Of a DNA stretch of 8,545 bases, positions 1-6,851 are shown piece by piece. Both the position numbers and the translations under genes were made by a program. This DNA comes from Bacillota bacterium (GTDB taxonomy: Bacteria; Bacillota; Bacilli; Bacillales_B; DSM-18226): NCBI GenBank assembly GCA_021821235.1, contig JAKACS010000106.1:1-8545 (forward strand), in the 5' to 3' direction. How positions within the stretch are numbered: the first letter of the stretch is position 1; each line of letters starts with the position of its first letter. The notes under the pieces are model-generated. The model worked only from the letters and a program-made list of their open reading frames with translations, was not told where the DNA came from and ran no database searches.

Positions 1-38
1 TAAAAACAACTGATACAGGAGAAGATGATCGTCGATAA
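1..38 (+). CDS. possible 3' end of an upstream gene (partial)
   Basis: One plus-strand frame is open from the window edge and ends at a TAA at 36-38, giving a hydrophilic charged tail that reads KTTDTGEDDRR. Such a tail would suit the C-terminus of a gene lying upstream of pdhA; in B. subtilis that neighbour is ykyA, a putative lipoprotein gene. Eleven codons cannot establish identity or even that this frame is used, so this is only a candidate. Confidence 0.2.
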   Translation, partial: KTTDTGEDDRR

Positions 39-159
39 GAGAGTGTATGTTTTTTGTGATCCTTCTTGTGGAACAACTAATTGGAAACATAAATATTTGT
101 CTTATCTGTCATCCGGTGCCGAAAATACTTCTATTAAAAACGGTGAATGGCCATTTTAA
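25..159 (+). CDS. questionable 44-aa ORF upstream of pdhA
   Basis: An ATG at 25 opens a 44-residue frame that stops at 157-159. An AGGAG at 17-21 lies only 3 nt before the ATG, closer than is usual for Bacillus, which weakens the start. The peptide has two cysteines four residues apart in a CDPSC context, several aromatic residues, and ends in GEWPF. I do not recognise a family. There is no signal peptide or membrane segment. It could be a small real gene, the remnant of a decayed gene, or chance. It lies 77 bp upstream of pdhA with no clear terminator between, so if transcribed it could be part of the pdh leader. Confidence 0.2.
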   Translation: MIVDKRVYVFCDPSCGTTNWKHKYLSYLSSGAENTSIKNGEWPF

Positions 160-1352
<1,193 letters not shown>

Positions 1353-1355
1353 GTC

Positions 1356-2333
1356 ATGGCTCAAATGACAATGATTCAAGCGATAACGGATGCGCTACGC
1401 ACAGAATTAAAAAATGATCCAAACACATTAGTCTTTGGGGAAGACGTTGGTGTAAACGGAGGCGTTTTCCGTGCAACTGAAGGCCTTCAAAAAGAATTTG
1501 GCGTAGATCGTGTATTCGATACCCCTCTTGCCGAATCGGGCATCGGCGGTTTGGCTGTTGGTCTGAGCCTGCAGGGATTCCGTCCAATTCCGGAAATTCA
1601 GTTTTTTGGTTTCGTTTTCGAAGTAATGGACTCTATTGCTGGTCAAATGGCTCGGTTGCGTTATCGTACAGGCGGGAAATTTAATGCCCCTGTAACAATC
1701 CGTTCCCCTTTTGGCGGCGGTGTGCACACGCCGGATATGCACGCTGACAGCTTGGAAGGACTAATGGCTCAATCTCCGGGTGTGAAAGTGGTTATCCCAT
1801 CTACTCCATACGATGCGAAGGGACTTTTGATTTCTTCCATCCGTGACAATGATCCGGTTGTTTTCCTTGAGCATATGAAATTATATCGCTCATTCCGCCA
1901 GGAGGTACCTGAAGAAGAGTATACAATTCCTTTAGGAAAAGCGGATGTAAAACGTGAAGGAAAAGATGTCTCGATTATTACGTATGGTGCAATGGTACAT
2001 GAATCTTTAAAAGCTGCTGAGGAGCTCGAAAAAGAAGGATATTCAGCCGAAGTAGTCGATCTTCGCACGATCAGCCCACTTGATGTTGAAACAATCATTG
2101 CTTCAGTTGAAAAAACTGGCCGTGCTATTGTTGTTCAAGAAGCGCAAAAACAAGCTGGAATTGCCGCTCAAGTCGTCGCAGAAATCAATGAGCGAGCCAT
2201 TTTAAGCCTAGAGGCACCAGTGCTCCGCGTTGCGGCTCCCGATACCGTTTTTGCTTTCCCACAAGCAGAATCCGTATGGCTGCCAAATTATAAAGATGTG
2301 ATTGAAGCTGCGAAAAAAGTATTAACCTTTTAA
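1356..2333 (+). CDS. pdhB: pyruvate dehydrogenase E1 component, beta subunit
   Basis: This is the beta chain of E1, which completes the alpha2beta2 heterotetramer and contributes the pyrimidine-side TPP pocket. The 325-residue length is typical of the family. The N-terminal transketolase-like pyrimidine-binding domain spans about residues 5-180 and contains GEDVG (28-32), the conserved cofactor-activating Glu60 in [11 protein letters not shown], and His129 in the MHADS segment. The C-terminal transketolase domain covers about 200-320, with the [11 protein letters not shown] signature at 233-243. The start ATG lies 3 nt after the pdhA stop. Its SD, AAAGGAG at 1337-1343, sits inside the pdhA 3' end at slightly long spacing. 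This arrangement is consistent with translational coupling and stoichiometric synthesis of the two E1 chains. Confidence 0.97.
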   Translation: MAQMTMIQAITDALRTELKNDPNTLVFGEDVGVNGGVFRATEGLQKEFGVDRVFDTPLAESGIGGLAVGLSLQGFRPIPEIQFFGFVFEVMDSIAGQMARLRYRTGGKFNAPVTIRSPFGGGVHTPDMHADSLEGLMAQSPGVKVVIPSTPYDAKGLLISSIRDNDPVVFLEHMKLYRSFRQEVPEEEYTIPLGKADVKREGKDVSIITYGAMVHESLKAAEELEKEGYSAEVVDLRTISPLDVETIIASVEKTGRAIVVQEAQKQAGIAAQVVAEINERAILSLEAPVLRVAAPDTVFAFPQAESVWLPNYKDVIEAAKKVLTF

Positions 2334-2342
2334 TTTTATTAA

Positions 2343-2362
2343 GGGAACGATGATCTGTTCCC
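2343..2362 (+). promoter_or_regulatory. pdhB-pdhC intergenic hairpin
   Basis: A perfect 6-bp inverted repeat, GGGAAC (2343-2348) and GTTCCC (2357-2362), encloses an 8-nt loop in the only sizeable gap of the operon. No T-run follows; the next bases are C-A-A-A-T-A-A-C. It is therefore not a standard intrinsic terminator. Plausible roles are an mRNA processing or stability element that adjusts E1 versus E2/E3 levels, or a protein site in DNA. The hairpin is seen directly; the role is inferred. Confidence 0.5.
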
Positions 2363-2394
2363 CAAATAACAAAAACATAGGAGGGTGAATCCCG

Positions 2395-3705
2395 TTGTCA
2401 TTTCAATTTAAATTACCGGATATCGGTGAAGGAATTCACGAAGGTGAAATTGTAAAATGGTTCGTGAAGCCTGGCGATAAAGTTCAAGAAGATGATGTAT
2501 TATGCGAAGTGCAAAATGATAAAGCTGTCGTAGAAATCCCGTCTCCTGTTGAAGGGACCGTTCAAGAAGTACTTGTTGAAGAAGGAACAGTTGCAACGGT
2601 TGGGCAGGTTCTTGTTACTTTTGATGCTCCGGGATATGAAAATATCCAATTTAAAGGCGATGAAGGCCATGAGGCACCACAAGCAGCACCTTCTCCGGAA
2701 ACTCCAGCACCGCAAGCCGATGCAGCACCACAAGCTACACCTGAAAAACCTGCTGCAGGAGCAGCACCAAAAGCAGAAGTTGATCCCAACCGTCGCGTAG
2801 TTGCCATGCCTTCTGTTCGTAAATATGCTCGCGAAAAAGGCGTAGACATTCGCTTAGTCGCCGGTAGTGGATATAATGGCCGAGTATTAAAGAGCGATAT
2901 TGACGCATTCCTAAACGGAGGCGCAGCACCACAAGCACAAACTGAGGAACCTGCTAAGGCTGAAGAAACAAAAGCTGCACCAGCGCCAATTCCGCAAGGC
3001 GAATATCCGGAAACACGCGAAAAAATGAGCGGAATCCGCAAAGCAATCGCAAAAGCAATGGTCAATTCGAAACATACAGCACCACATGTTACTCTTATGG
3101 ATGAAGTAGATGTGACAAAACTTGTTACTCACCGTAAGAAATTCAAAGAAGTGGCTGCGTCAAAAGGCATCAAACTTACATTCTTACCGTATATCGTAAA
3201 AGCCTTAACGAGTGCGTTGCGTGAATTCCCAGCACTCAACACATCTTTAGATGATGCATCAAATGAAATCATTCATAAGCACTACTACAATATTGGTATT
3301 GCTGCTGATACGGATAAAGGTTTGCTGGTCCCAGTTGTCAAAGATGCAGACCGCAAATCAGTCTTCACTATTTCCAACGAAATCAATGAATTGGCTGGAA
3401 AAGCCCGTGACGGCAAGCTTGCACCAAATGAAATGAAAGGTGCTTCCTGCACGATTTCGAATATTGGTTCTGCCGGCGGACAATGGTTTACACCGGTTAT
3501 TAACCATCCGGAAGTTGCCATCCTAGGTGTTGGTCGAATTGCAGAAAAGCCAATTGTCAGAGATGGTGAAATTGTTGCAGCTCCGGTTCTTGCCTTATCA
3601 CTAAGCTTTGACCACCGCATGATTGATGGTGCGACTGCTCAGCATGCAATGAATCACATTAAGCGCTTATTAAATGATCCTGAACTACTGTTAATGGAGG
3701 CGTAA
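2395..3705 (+). CDS. pdhC: pyruvate dehydrogenase E2, dihydrolipoamide acetyltransferase
   Basis: This is the structural core of the complex; it carries acetyl groups on a swinging lipoyl arm and transfers them to CoA. Domains in order: one lipoyl domain at about residues 1-80, with the lipoylated Lys43 in VQNDKAVVE; an Ala/Pro/Gln-rich flexible linker at about 93-128; the peripheral subunit-binding domain for E1/E3 at about 131-172; a second Ala/Pro linker at about 176-200; and the catalytic acetyltransferase domain at about 205-436 with the DHRMIDG active-site motif at 406-412 (His407, Asp411). At 436 residues with a single lipoyl domain it is the Gram-positive form. Translation starts at TTG 2395, giving [13 protein letters not shown], which aligns with known E2 N-termini. 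The strong SD AGGAGGGTG lies at about 2379-2387. The stop is followed by a second TAA. Confidence 0.97.
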   Translation: MSFQFKLPDIGEGIHEGEIVKWFVKPGDKVQEDDVLCEVQNDKAVVEIPSPVEGTVQEVLVEEGTVATVGQVLVTFDAPGYENIQFKGDEGHEAPQAAPSPETPAPQADAAPQATPEKPAAGAAPKAEVDPNRRVVAMPSVRKYAREKGVDIRLVAGSGYNGRVLKSDIDAFLNGGAAPQAQTEEPAKAEETKAAPAPIPQGEYPETREKMSGIRKAIAKAMVNSKHTAPHVTLMDEVDVTKLVTHRKKFKEVAASKGIKLTFLPYIVKALTSALREFPALNTSLDDASNEIIHKHYYNIGIAADTDKGLLVPVVKDADRKSVFTISNEINELAGKARDGKLAPNEMKGASCTISNIGSAGGQWFTPVINHPEVAILGVGRIAEKPIVRDGEIVAAPVLALSLSFDHRMIDGATAQHAMNHIKRLLNDPELLLMEA

Positions 3706-3708
3706 TAA

Positions 3709-5124
3709 ATGGTTGTTGGAGATTTCCCAATTGAAACAGATACGATCGTCATTGGTGCGGGACCTGGCGGATATGTGGCAGCGATTCGCGCTGCCCAGCT
3801 CGGTCAAAAAGTAACGATTGTTGAAAAAGAATATGTCGGGGGAGTATGTTTAAACGTTGGTTGTATTCCATCTAAAGCATTGATTTCTGCCGGACATCGC
3901 TACGAAACCGCTGTTCATTCCGAAGACTTCGGAATTAAAGCTGAAAATGTAAAGGTGGATTTTTCGAAGGTACAAGAATTTAAAGCTGGCGTTGTAAAAA
4001 AATTAACCGGCGGCGTTGAAGGATTGCTAAAAGGCAATAAAGTGAACATTGTTCGCGGTGAAGCGTATTTTGTTGATGCAAACACACTTCGCGTAATGGA
4101 CGAGAATTCAGCACAAACCTATACGTTTAAGAATGCCATTATTGCGACTGGGTCTCGCCCAATTGAACTGCCTACCTTTAAATATTCAAAACGCGTGTTA
4201 AATTCAACTGGTGCATTAAATCTGACTGAAATTCCTCAGAAAATCGTCGTGATTGGCGGCGGCGTTATCGGGATCGAACTTGGCGGTGCCTATGCAAACT
4301 TTGGCAGCCAAGTGACGATTTTGGAAGGTGCAGATGAAATCCTTGGCATGGGCGTATTTGACAAACAAATGGCATCACTTGTTAAACGGACAATGAAGAA
4401 AAAAGGTGCAGAATTCTATACAAAGGCAATGGCAAAAGGCGTCGAAGAAAGAGAAGACGGTGTAACGGTAACGTTTGAAGTAAAAGGCGAAGAAAAGAAA
4501 GTTGACGCTGATTACGTATTCGTTATGGTCGGACGCCGTCCAAACACGGATGAAATGGGTCTAGAACAAGCAGGCGTAAAGGTAACTGAGCGCGGACTGA
4601 TTGAAATTGATAAACAATGCCGCACAAACATAAGCAATATATACGCAATCGGTGATGTCGTTCCTGGACCGCAGCTGGCACATAAAGCATCGTATGAGGC
4701 AAAAATTGCGGCTGAGGCAATTGCCGGGCATCCATCCGAAATTGATTATTTAGGCATTCCTGCAGTTGTTTTCTCAGATCCTGAATTAGCTTCTGTCGGC
4801 TATTCCGAAGAACAAGCTAAAAACGAAGGCATTGAGATCAAGGCAGCGAAATTTCCATTTGCCGCAAATGGCCGTGCATTGTCCCTTGACAGTGCAGACG
4901 GTTTCTTAAAACTGATCACACGTAAGGAAGACGGCTTAATTATCGGGGCACAAATTGCAGGAGCAAGTGCTTCTGATATGATCGCAGAACTTGGGCTGGC
5001 AATTGAAACAGGTATGACAGCAGAAGACTTAGCATTAACAATTCACGCCCACCCAACTCTTGGGGAGATCACAATGGAAGCTGCAGAAGTAGCACTTGGA
5101 ACCCCAATTCATATTTTAAAATAA
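3709..5124 (+). CDS. pdhD: dihydrolipoamide dehydrogenase (E3)
   Basis: This is the FAD- and NAD-dependent flavoprotein that reoxidises the E2 lipoyl group. In Bacillus the same E3 commonly also serves the 2-oxoglutarate dehydrogenase complex. Visible motifs: FAD Rossmann GAGPGG (residues 16-21), the redox-active disulfide Cys47/Cys52 in [11 protein letters not shown], the NAD-binding GGGVIGIE (183-190), the second FAD contact IYAIGD (311-316), and the catalytic HPTLGE (His448-Glu453) in the dimerisation domain. Length is 471 residues, normal for the family. The SD GGAGG at 3696-3700 lies inside the last codons of pdhC and the start is 3 nt past the pdhC stop, so translation is probably coupled. 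It is the last gene of the operon and is followed by a strong terminator. Confidence 0.97.
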   Translation: MVVGDFPIETDTIVIGAGPGGYVAAIRAAQLGQKVTIVEKEYVGGVCLNVGCIPSKALISAGHRYETAVHSEDFGIKAENVKVDFSKVQEFKAGVVKKLTGGVEGLLKGNKVNIVRGEAYFVDANTLRVMDENSAQTYTFKNAIIATGSRPIELPTFKYSKRVLNSTGALNLTEIPQKIVVIGGGVIGIELGGAYANFGSQVTILEGADEILGMGVFDKQMASLVKRTMKKKGAEFYTKAMAKGVEEREDGVTVTFEVKGEEKKVDADYVFVMVGRRPNTDEMGLEQAGVKVTERGLIEIDKQCRTNISNIYAIGDVVPGPQLAHKASYEAKIAAEAIAGHPSEIDYLGIPAVVFSDPELASVGYSEEQAKNEGIEIKAAKFPFAANGRALSLDSADGFLKLITRKEDGLIIGAQIAGASASDMIAELGLAIETGMTAEDLALTIHAHPTLGEITMEAAEVALGTPIHILK

Positions 5125-5131
5125 TTAACGC

Positions 5132-5171
5132 AAAAAAAGGCCTTTCCTTTAAAAATTGGGAAGGCCTTTTT
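5132..5171 (+). terminator. intrinsic terminator of the pdhABCD operon
   Basis: A long stem pairs 5134-5147 (A-run then GGCCTTTCC) with 5158-5171 (GGGAAGGCC then T-run), with one G-U pair and a 10-nt loop at 5148-5157. It begins 7 nt after the pdhD stop. The A-run on the left also gives a T-run on the minus strand, but no minus-strand gene ends here. Confidence 0.93.
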
Positions 5172-5247
5172 ATTATTTACAAAAATAACTTTCACGGGAC
5201 AAACATATATATAAGTAGGATACCTCTTGGATTTGGTGGTGGTACGG

Positions 5248-5490
5248 ATGAAAATGTATGTCATTATGATTCTTCAATTTATGATCTGGAGCGGATATAC
5301 GTTGATTGAATGGCTATCGAGCCGGGACCAACTGGTGTATAAAGTGCTGATGTTTTTTGTGTTTTTCTATTTAGCCTTCTTGCTTGGCCGGAAACTGACA
5401 GAATCAACAGCGAAAGCGTTGTTTGTGACCACATTAAGCCTCTCCATTTACACTTCTTTTCATTTCACAATGGTTTACTTCACGGGTTAA
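5248..5490 (+). CDS. small three-helix membrane protein, unknown function
   Basis: An 80-residue hydrophobic protein with three predicted membrane segments: about residues 3-24 (start of the protein to LIEWL), about 31-49 (LVYKVL... to FLLGR) and about 57-78 (ALFVTT... to FTMVYF), separated by short charged loops (SSRDQ and RKLTEST). No signal peptidase or lipobox motif and no catalytic residues are visible, and I do not recognise the family. I chose ATG 5248 because GGTGGTGG at 5235-5242 is a usable SD 5 nt upstream; an in-frame TTG at 5227 would add seven residues but has no SD. B. subtilis has the lipoprotein gene slp at this place between pdhD and sr1; this product lacks a lipobox cysteine and is not obviously Slp. 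It is a separate unit after the pdh terminator. Confidence 0.7.
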   Translation: MKMYVIMILQFMIWSGYTLIEWLSSRDQLVYKVLMFFVFFYLAFLLGRKLTESTAKALFVTTLSLSIYTSFHFTMVYFTG

Positions 5491-5573
5491 ATATTTTTCT
5501 TACTAAATTAAACATTATTCCTATGTTTTTACTGCGCAAATACACAGCCATTTTCAGCAAACTGTTTTTAAAC

Positions 5574-5604
5574 AAAAAAGCCCCGAAACGTTCGGAGCTT
5601 TTTT
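5574..5604. terminator. bidirectional terminator between the membrane-protein gene and DUF1885
   Basis: A-run 5574-5579 plus GC and CCGAA pair with TTCGG, GC and T-run 5599-5604, interrupted by one C-A mismatch, around a 3-nt loop at 5588-5590. The structure is flanked by T-runs on both strands. It ends 2 nt from the minus-strand DUF1885 stop and serves the converging plus-strand gene as well. Confidence 0.9.
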
Positions 5605-5606
5605 AG

Positions 5607-6029
5607 TTATTTTCGCGGGTAATAATACATAATTCTTCCGTTGAAGAGATGGAGTTCTCCTTGCAATTTTTTGGCAAGAAACTTGCAAAATTCATTTGCT
5701 TTCCCTTTATCGCCATATGTAGATTCTTCAGGCAACGTTACTTGTATATACGTAGTCGCCGATCCGTCATCTGTCTCTTCCTGATCAACGCCAATTAAAA
5801 TAGCGTTGTAGCGGTCGTTTGTTGCCGATAAATAAAACCACTTTCCTTTTCCTTTTTCTGTCTCTTTGATTTCGTACGGGAAGGAAGAGGCTTCATAATT
5901 CCAATTTACCTGATCACCTGTCTTCGCTGTAATGTCCTTGTAATAGTGGAAAAAATCCTTTACTTCGTCAAGTGTAACCATTTGCTTTGAAGATGAAGGA
6001 ACAAGCTTAATGTAGGCCGACTCCGCCAT
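5607..6029 (-). CDS. DUF1885 family protein
   Basis: A 140-residue soluble protein that I recognise as the DUF1885 family of Bacillaceae; function unknown. It has no signal peptide, membrane segment or cysteine-rich motif. A charged N-terminal half includes a predicted helix at about residues 18-34 (TLDEVKDFFHYYKD). A beta-rich middle carries KWFYLSATNDRYNAILIGVD and TYIQVTLPEES. The C-terminal part begins with a helix (KANEFCKFLAKKLQ) and ends in GRIMYYYPRK. The start ATG at 6029 is preceded by AAGGGGG at good spacing, so it is secure. It is a monocistronic minus-strand gene with its own promoter (6070-6099), divergent from the DUF3055 gene and ending at the shared terminator. The family assignment comes from memory of the sequence pattern; I infer no biochemical role. 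Confidence 0.85.
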   Translation of the reverse strand: MAESAYIKLVPSSSKQMVTLDEVKDFFHYYKDITAKTGDQVNWNYEASSFPYEIKETEKGKGKWFYLSATNDRYNAILIGVDQEETDDGSATTYIQVTLPEESTYGDKGKANEFCKFLAKKLQGELHLFNGRIMYYYPRK

Positions 6030-6069
6030 TTCATTTCCCCCTTATGGATCCGATATCTTTTACATTCTT

Positions 6070-6099
6070 ATTCTAGCATTGAAAAATGAAATATGACAA
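6070..6099 (-). promoter_or_regulatory. SigA-type promoter of the DUF1885 gene
   Basis: On the minus strand TTGTCA (6099-6094) and TAGAAT (6075-6070) are separated by 18 bp, each 5 of 6 matches to the SigA consensus. Transcription would start near 6063, giving a leader of about 34 nt before the ATG at 6029. Confidence 0.7.
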
Positions 6100-6123
6100 C
6101 TATCTGAACAAATGGTTTGATAA

Positions 6124-6152
6124 TTGTTATTTTTATTAAAAAAGGTTATAAT
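6124..6152 (+). promoter_or_regulatory. SigA promoter of the DUF3055 gene
   Basis: TTGTTA (6124-6129) and a perfect TATAAT (6147-6152) are 17 bp apart, an essentially consensus SigA promoter. The start point would be about 6159, leaving a leader of about 30 nt before the SD AAGGAGG at 6176-6182. Confidence 0.85.
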
Positions 6153-6189
6153 AAAGTTCTAAATATTCCAATAAAAAGGAGGCGCCCAG

Positions 6190-6489
6190 ATGGACTTATT
6201 CGAAAAGTTGTATGATGAGCATGAAAATGTCAAGGTAAGATTTGTGGGATTTACAACAGATGACACTCGCTATGATTTTGGAATTGTTTACACAAGCATG
6301 TTTTTCGGCAAACCACTTGTTGTCTGCATGCAAACAGGCCGTTCAACACTCCTCGATCCTAAGGATATTGAAGATTTAGACCACTTGCAAAATGTATTCC
6401 GAATTAGGGAAAAGTATCAAGCAGCTGATTTAGCAGAATTTTTCCGTGAAACCCTTCCGTCCATCCCATTTGTCACCCAATACGAATAA
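6190..6489 (+). CDS. DUF3055 family protein
   Basis: A 99-residue cytosolic protein that I recognise as the DUF3055 family, conserved in Bacillaceae and relatives; function unknown. The conserved core is about residues 14-55, including VKVRFVGFTTDDTRYDFGI and the following FFGKPLVVCMQTGR, with one cysteine in that stretch. The C-terminal third is helical and acidic (about residues 57-90). No membrane segment or secretion signal is visible. The start is well defined: AAGGAGG at 6176-6182 is 7 nt from the ATG. It has its own consensus promoter and its own terminator at 6499-6529, so it is monocistronic. It lies directly upstream of the sr1 promoter. Family assignment is by sequence memory. Confidence 0.87.
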   Translation: MDLFEKLYDEHENVKVRFVGFTTDDTRYDFGIVYTSMFFGKPLVVCMQTGRSTLLDPKDIEDLDHLQNVFRIREKYQAADLAEFFRETLPSIPFVTQYE

Positions 6490-6498
6490 AAGAATTGG

Positions 6499-6529
6499 AA
6501 AAAAGCAGGTCCTACCGGATCTGCTTTTT
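6499..6529 (+). terminator. intrinsic terminator of the DUF3055 gene
   Basis: A-run plus GCAGGTCC (6505-6512) pairs with GGATCTGC (6517-6524), with one G-U pair and loop TACC, followed by T-run 6525-6529. It starts about 10 nt after the stop codon and separates the gene from the sr1 unit. Confidence 0.9.
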
Positions 6530-6559
6530 ATACTGTTGATAAGAAGTATTTTTAATAAT

Positions 6560-6570
6560 AATGTTATACA
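6560..6570 (+). promoter_or_regulatory. candidate upstream CcpN operator of sr1
   Basis: AATGTTATACA matches the CcpN box that I recall as TRTGHYATAYW at 10 of 11 positions (only the first base differs). It lies just upstream of the -35 hexamer at 6579. In B. subtilis CcpN represses sr1, gapB and pckA under glycolytic conditions. The assignment rests on the motif and the sr1 context. Confidence 0.6.
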
Positions 6571-6578
6571 ATTAGGTG

Positions 6579-6607
6579 TTGAAAAATTAAATGTGTTATA
6601 TTATTAT
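6579..6607 (+). promoter_or_regulatory. SigA promoter of the sr1 small RNA
   Basis: TTGAAA (6579-6584) and TATTAT (6602-6607) are separated by exactly 17 bp. Each hexamer has 5 of 6 consensus bases for SigA. The expected start is about A6614. The spacer and the first -10 base contain the second CcpN-type box, so repressor binding would occlude the promoter. Confidence 0.75.
6592..6602 (+). promoter_or_regulatory. candidate CcpN operator inside the sr1 promoter
   Basis: TGTGTTATATT is a full 11 of 11 match to TRTGHYATAYW as I recall it. It occupies the spacer and touches the -10 box. Its centre is 32 bp from the centre of the upstream box, about three helical turns, so both would face the same side of the DNA. 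Confidence 0.7.
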
Positions 6608-6673
6608 AAAGTTATAGATGAATAAAGCGTTTCCAATAGTATGATCATTTACGAAGAAAAGGGGAATGAAAAG

Positions 6674-6814
6674 ATGGGTACAATTGTATGCCAGGCTTGC
6701 AACTCTACGATTGATCATTTTGAAGATGAAAAAGTCACGGTTCTTTACTCAAAATGCAGCTGTCACCACTGCCAGAGTCAAGAAGGAGATAAAAATACAA
6801 ATAAAGTAGTCTAA
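6674..6814 (+). CDS. sr1P: SR1P, GapA-binding small peptide
   Basis: A 46-residue peptide beginning MGTIVCQACN and containing FEDEKVTVLY, which matches my memory of B. subtilis SR1P (39 residues, MGTIVCQDCN...). In B. subtilis SR1P binds the glycolytic glyceraldehyde-3-phosphate dehydrogenase GapA, stabilises gapA operon mRNA and promotes the GapA-RNase J1 interaction. Cysteines lie at 6, 9, 28, 30 and 33: an N-terminal CxxC and a C-terminal CxCxxC, compatible with a small zinc-ribbon fold (inference). The tail after about residue 35 is a polar extension rich in Asn and Lys. The SD AAAAGGGG at 6657-6664 is about 9 nt before ATG 6674. The gene is embedded in the sr1 RNA and is too short for usual gene-calling cut-offs. 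Confidence 0.9.
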   Translation: MGTIVCQACNSTIDHFEDEKVTVLYSKCSCHHCQSQEGDKNTNKVV

Positions 6815-6817
6815 TTG

Positions 6818-6851
6818 AAAAAATGGGATCCATTTTCGGATCCCGTTTTTT
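6818..6851. terminator. bidirectional terminator shared by sr1 and speA
   Basis: GGGATCC (6825-6831) pairs with GGATCCC (6838-6844) around a 6-nt loop. The stem extends by a T-G pair and an A-run/T-run (6818-6823 with 6846-6851) to 14 bp. T-runs occur on both strands. The right T-run overlaps the minus-strand speA stop codon at 6850-6852, so the two converging genes end within the same hairpin. Confidence 0.93.

Larger units (their letters stand above)
6614..6851 (+). ncRNA. sr1: SR1 dual-function small regulatory RNA
   Basis: A short transcript runs from the predicted start near A6614 to the terminator T-run ending at 6851, roughly 240 nt; B. subtilis SR1 is about 205 nt. The identification rests on four things: the encoded SR1P peptide, the CcpN-type boxes at the promoter, the position between pdhD and speA, and the strong terminator. 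In B. subtilis SR1 base-pairs with ahrC mRNA to block translation of the arginine-catabolism activator, and it also acts as the mRNA for SR1P. The ends given here are predicted from promoter and terminator. The ahrC target is outside the window, so the antisense role is inferred by homology only. Confidence 0.82.

Noticed and set aside
2650..2990. Recurring GCAGCACCACAAGC-like units in pdhC resembling a DNA repeat
   Set aside because: These encode the normal flexible Ala/Pro/Gln linkers of E2 and are coding low-complexity, not a separate repeat element.
2562..3065. 167-codon open frame on the minus strand within pdhC
   Set aside because: It lies opposite the Ala/Pro linkers and subunit-binding domain of pdhC; its Ala/Ser-rich composition is the antisense of that repeat-rich coding region, with no independent start signal.
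5175..5215. Possible SigB-like (ATTTAC, 15 bp, GGGACA) or SigA-like (TATATAA at 5208-5214) promoter for the small membrane-protein gene
   Set aside because: Neither pairing gives both elements with good matches and spacing; AT-rich sequence makes chance matches likely.
6616..6635. cre-like (CcpA) sequence around AAAGCGTTTCCA in the sr1 leader
   Set aside because: Only the right half resembles the cre consensus; the left half lacks the required T-G, so I do not call a CcpA site.
6666..6809. Second overlapping ORF starting at ATG 6666 in another frame across SR1P, giving a basic peptide of about 47 residues
   Set aside because: The SD ends about 1 nt before this ATG, too close for initiation, and SR1P in the other frame has clear family similarity. 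Treated as a shadow.
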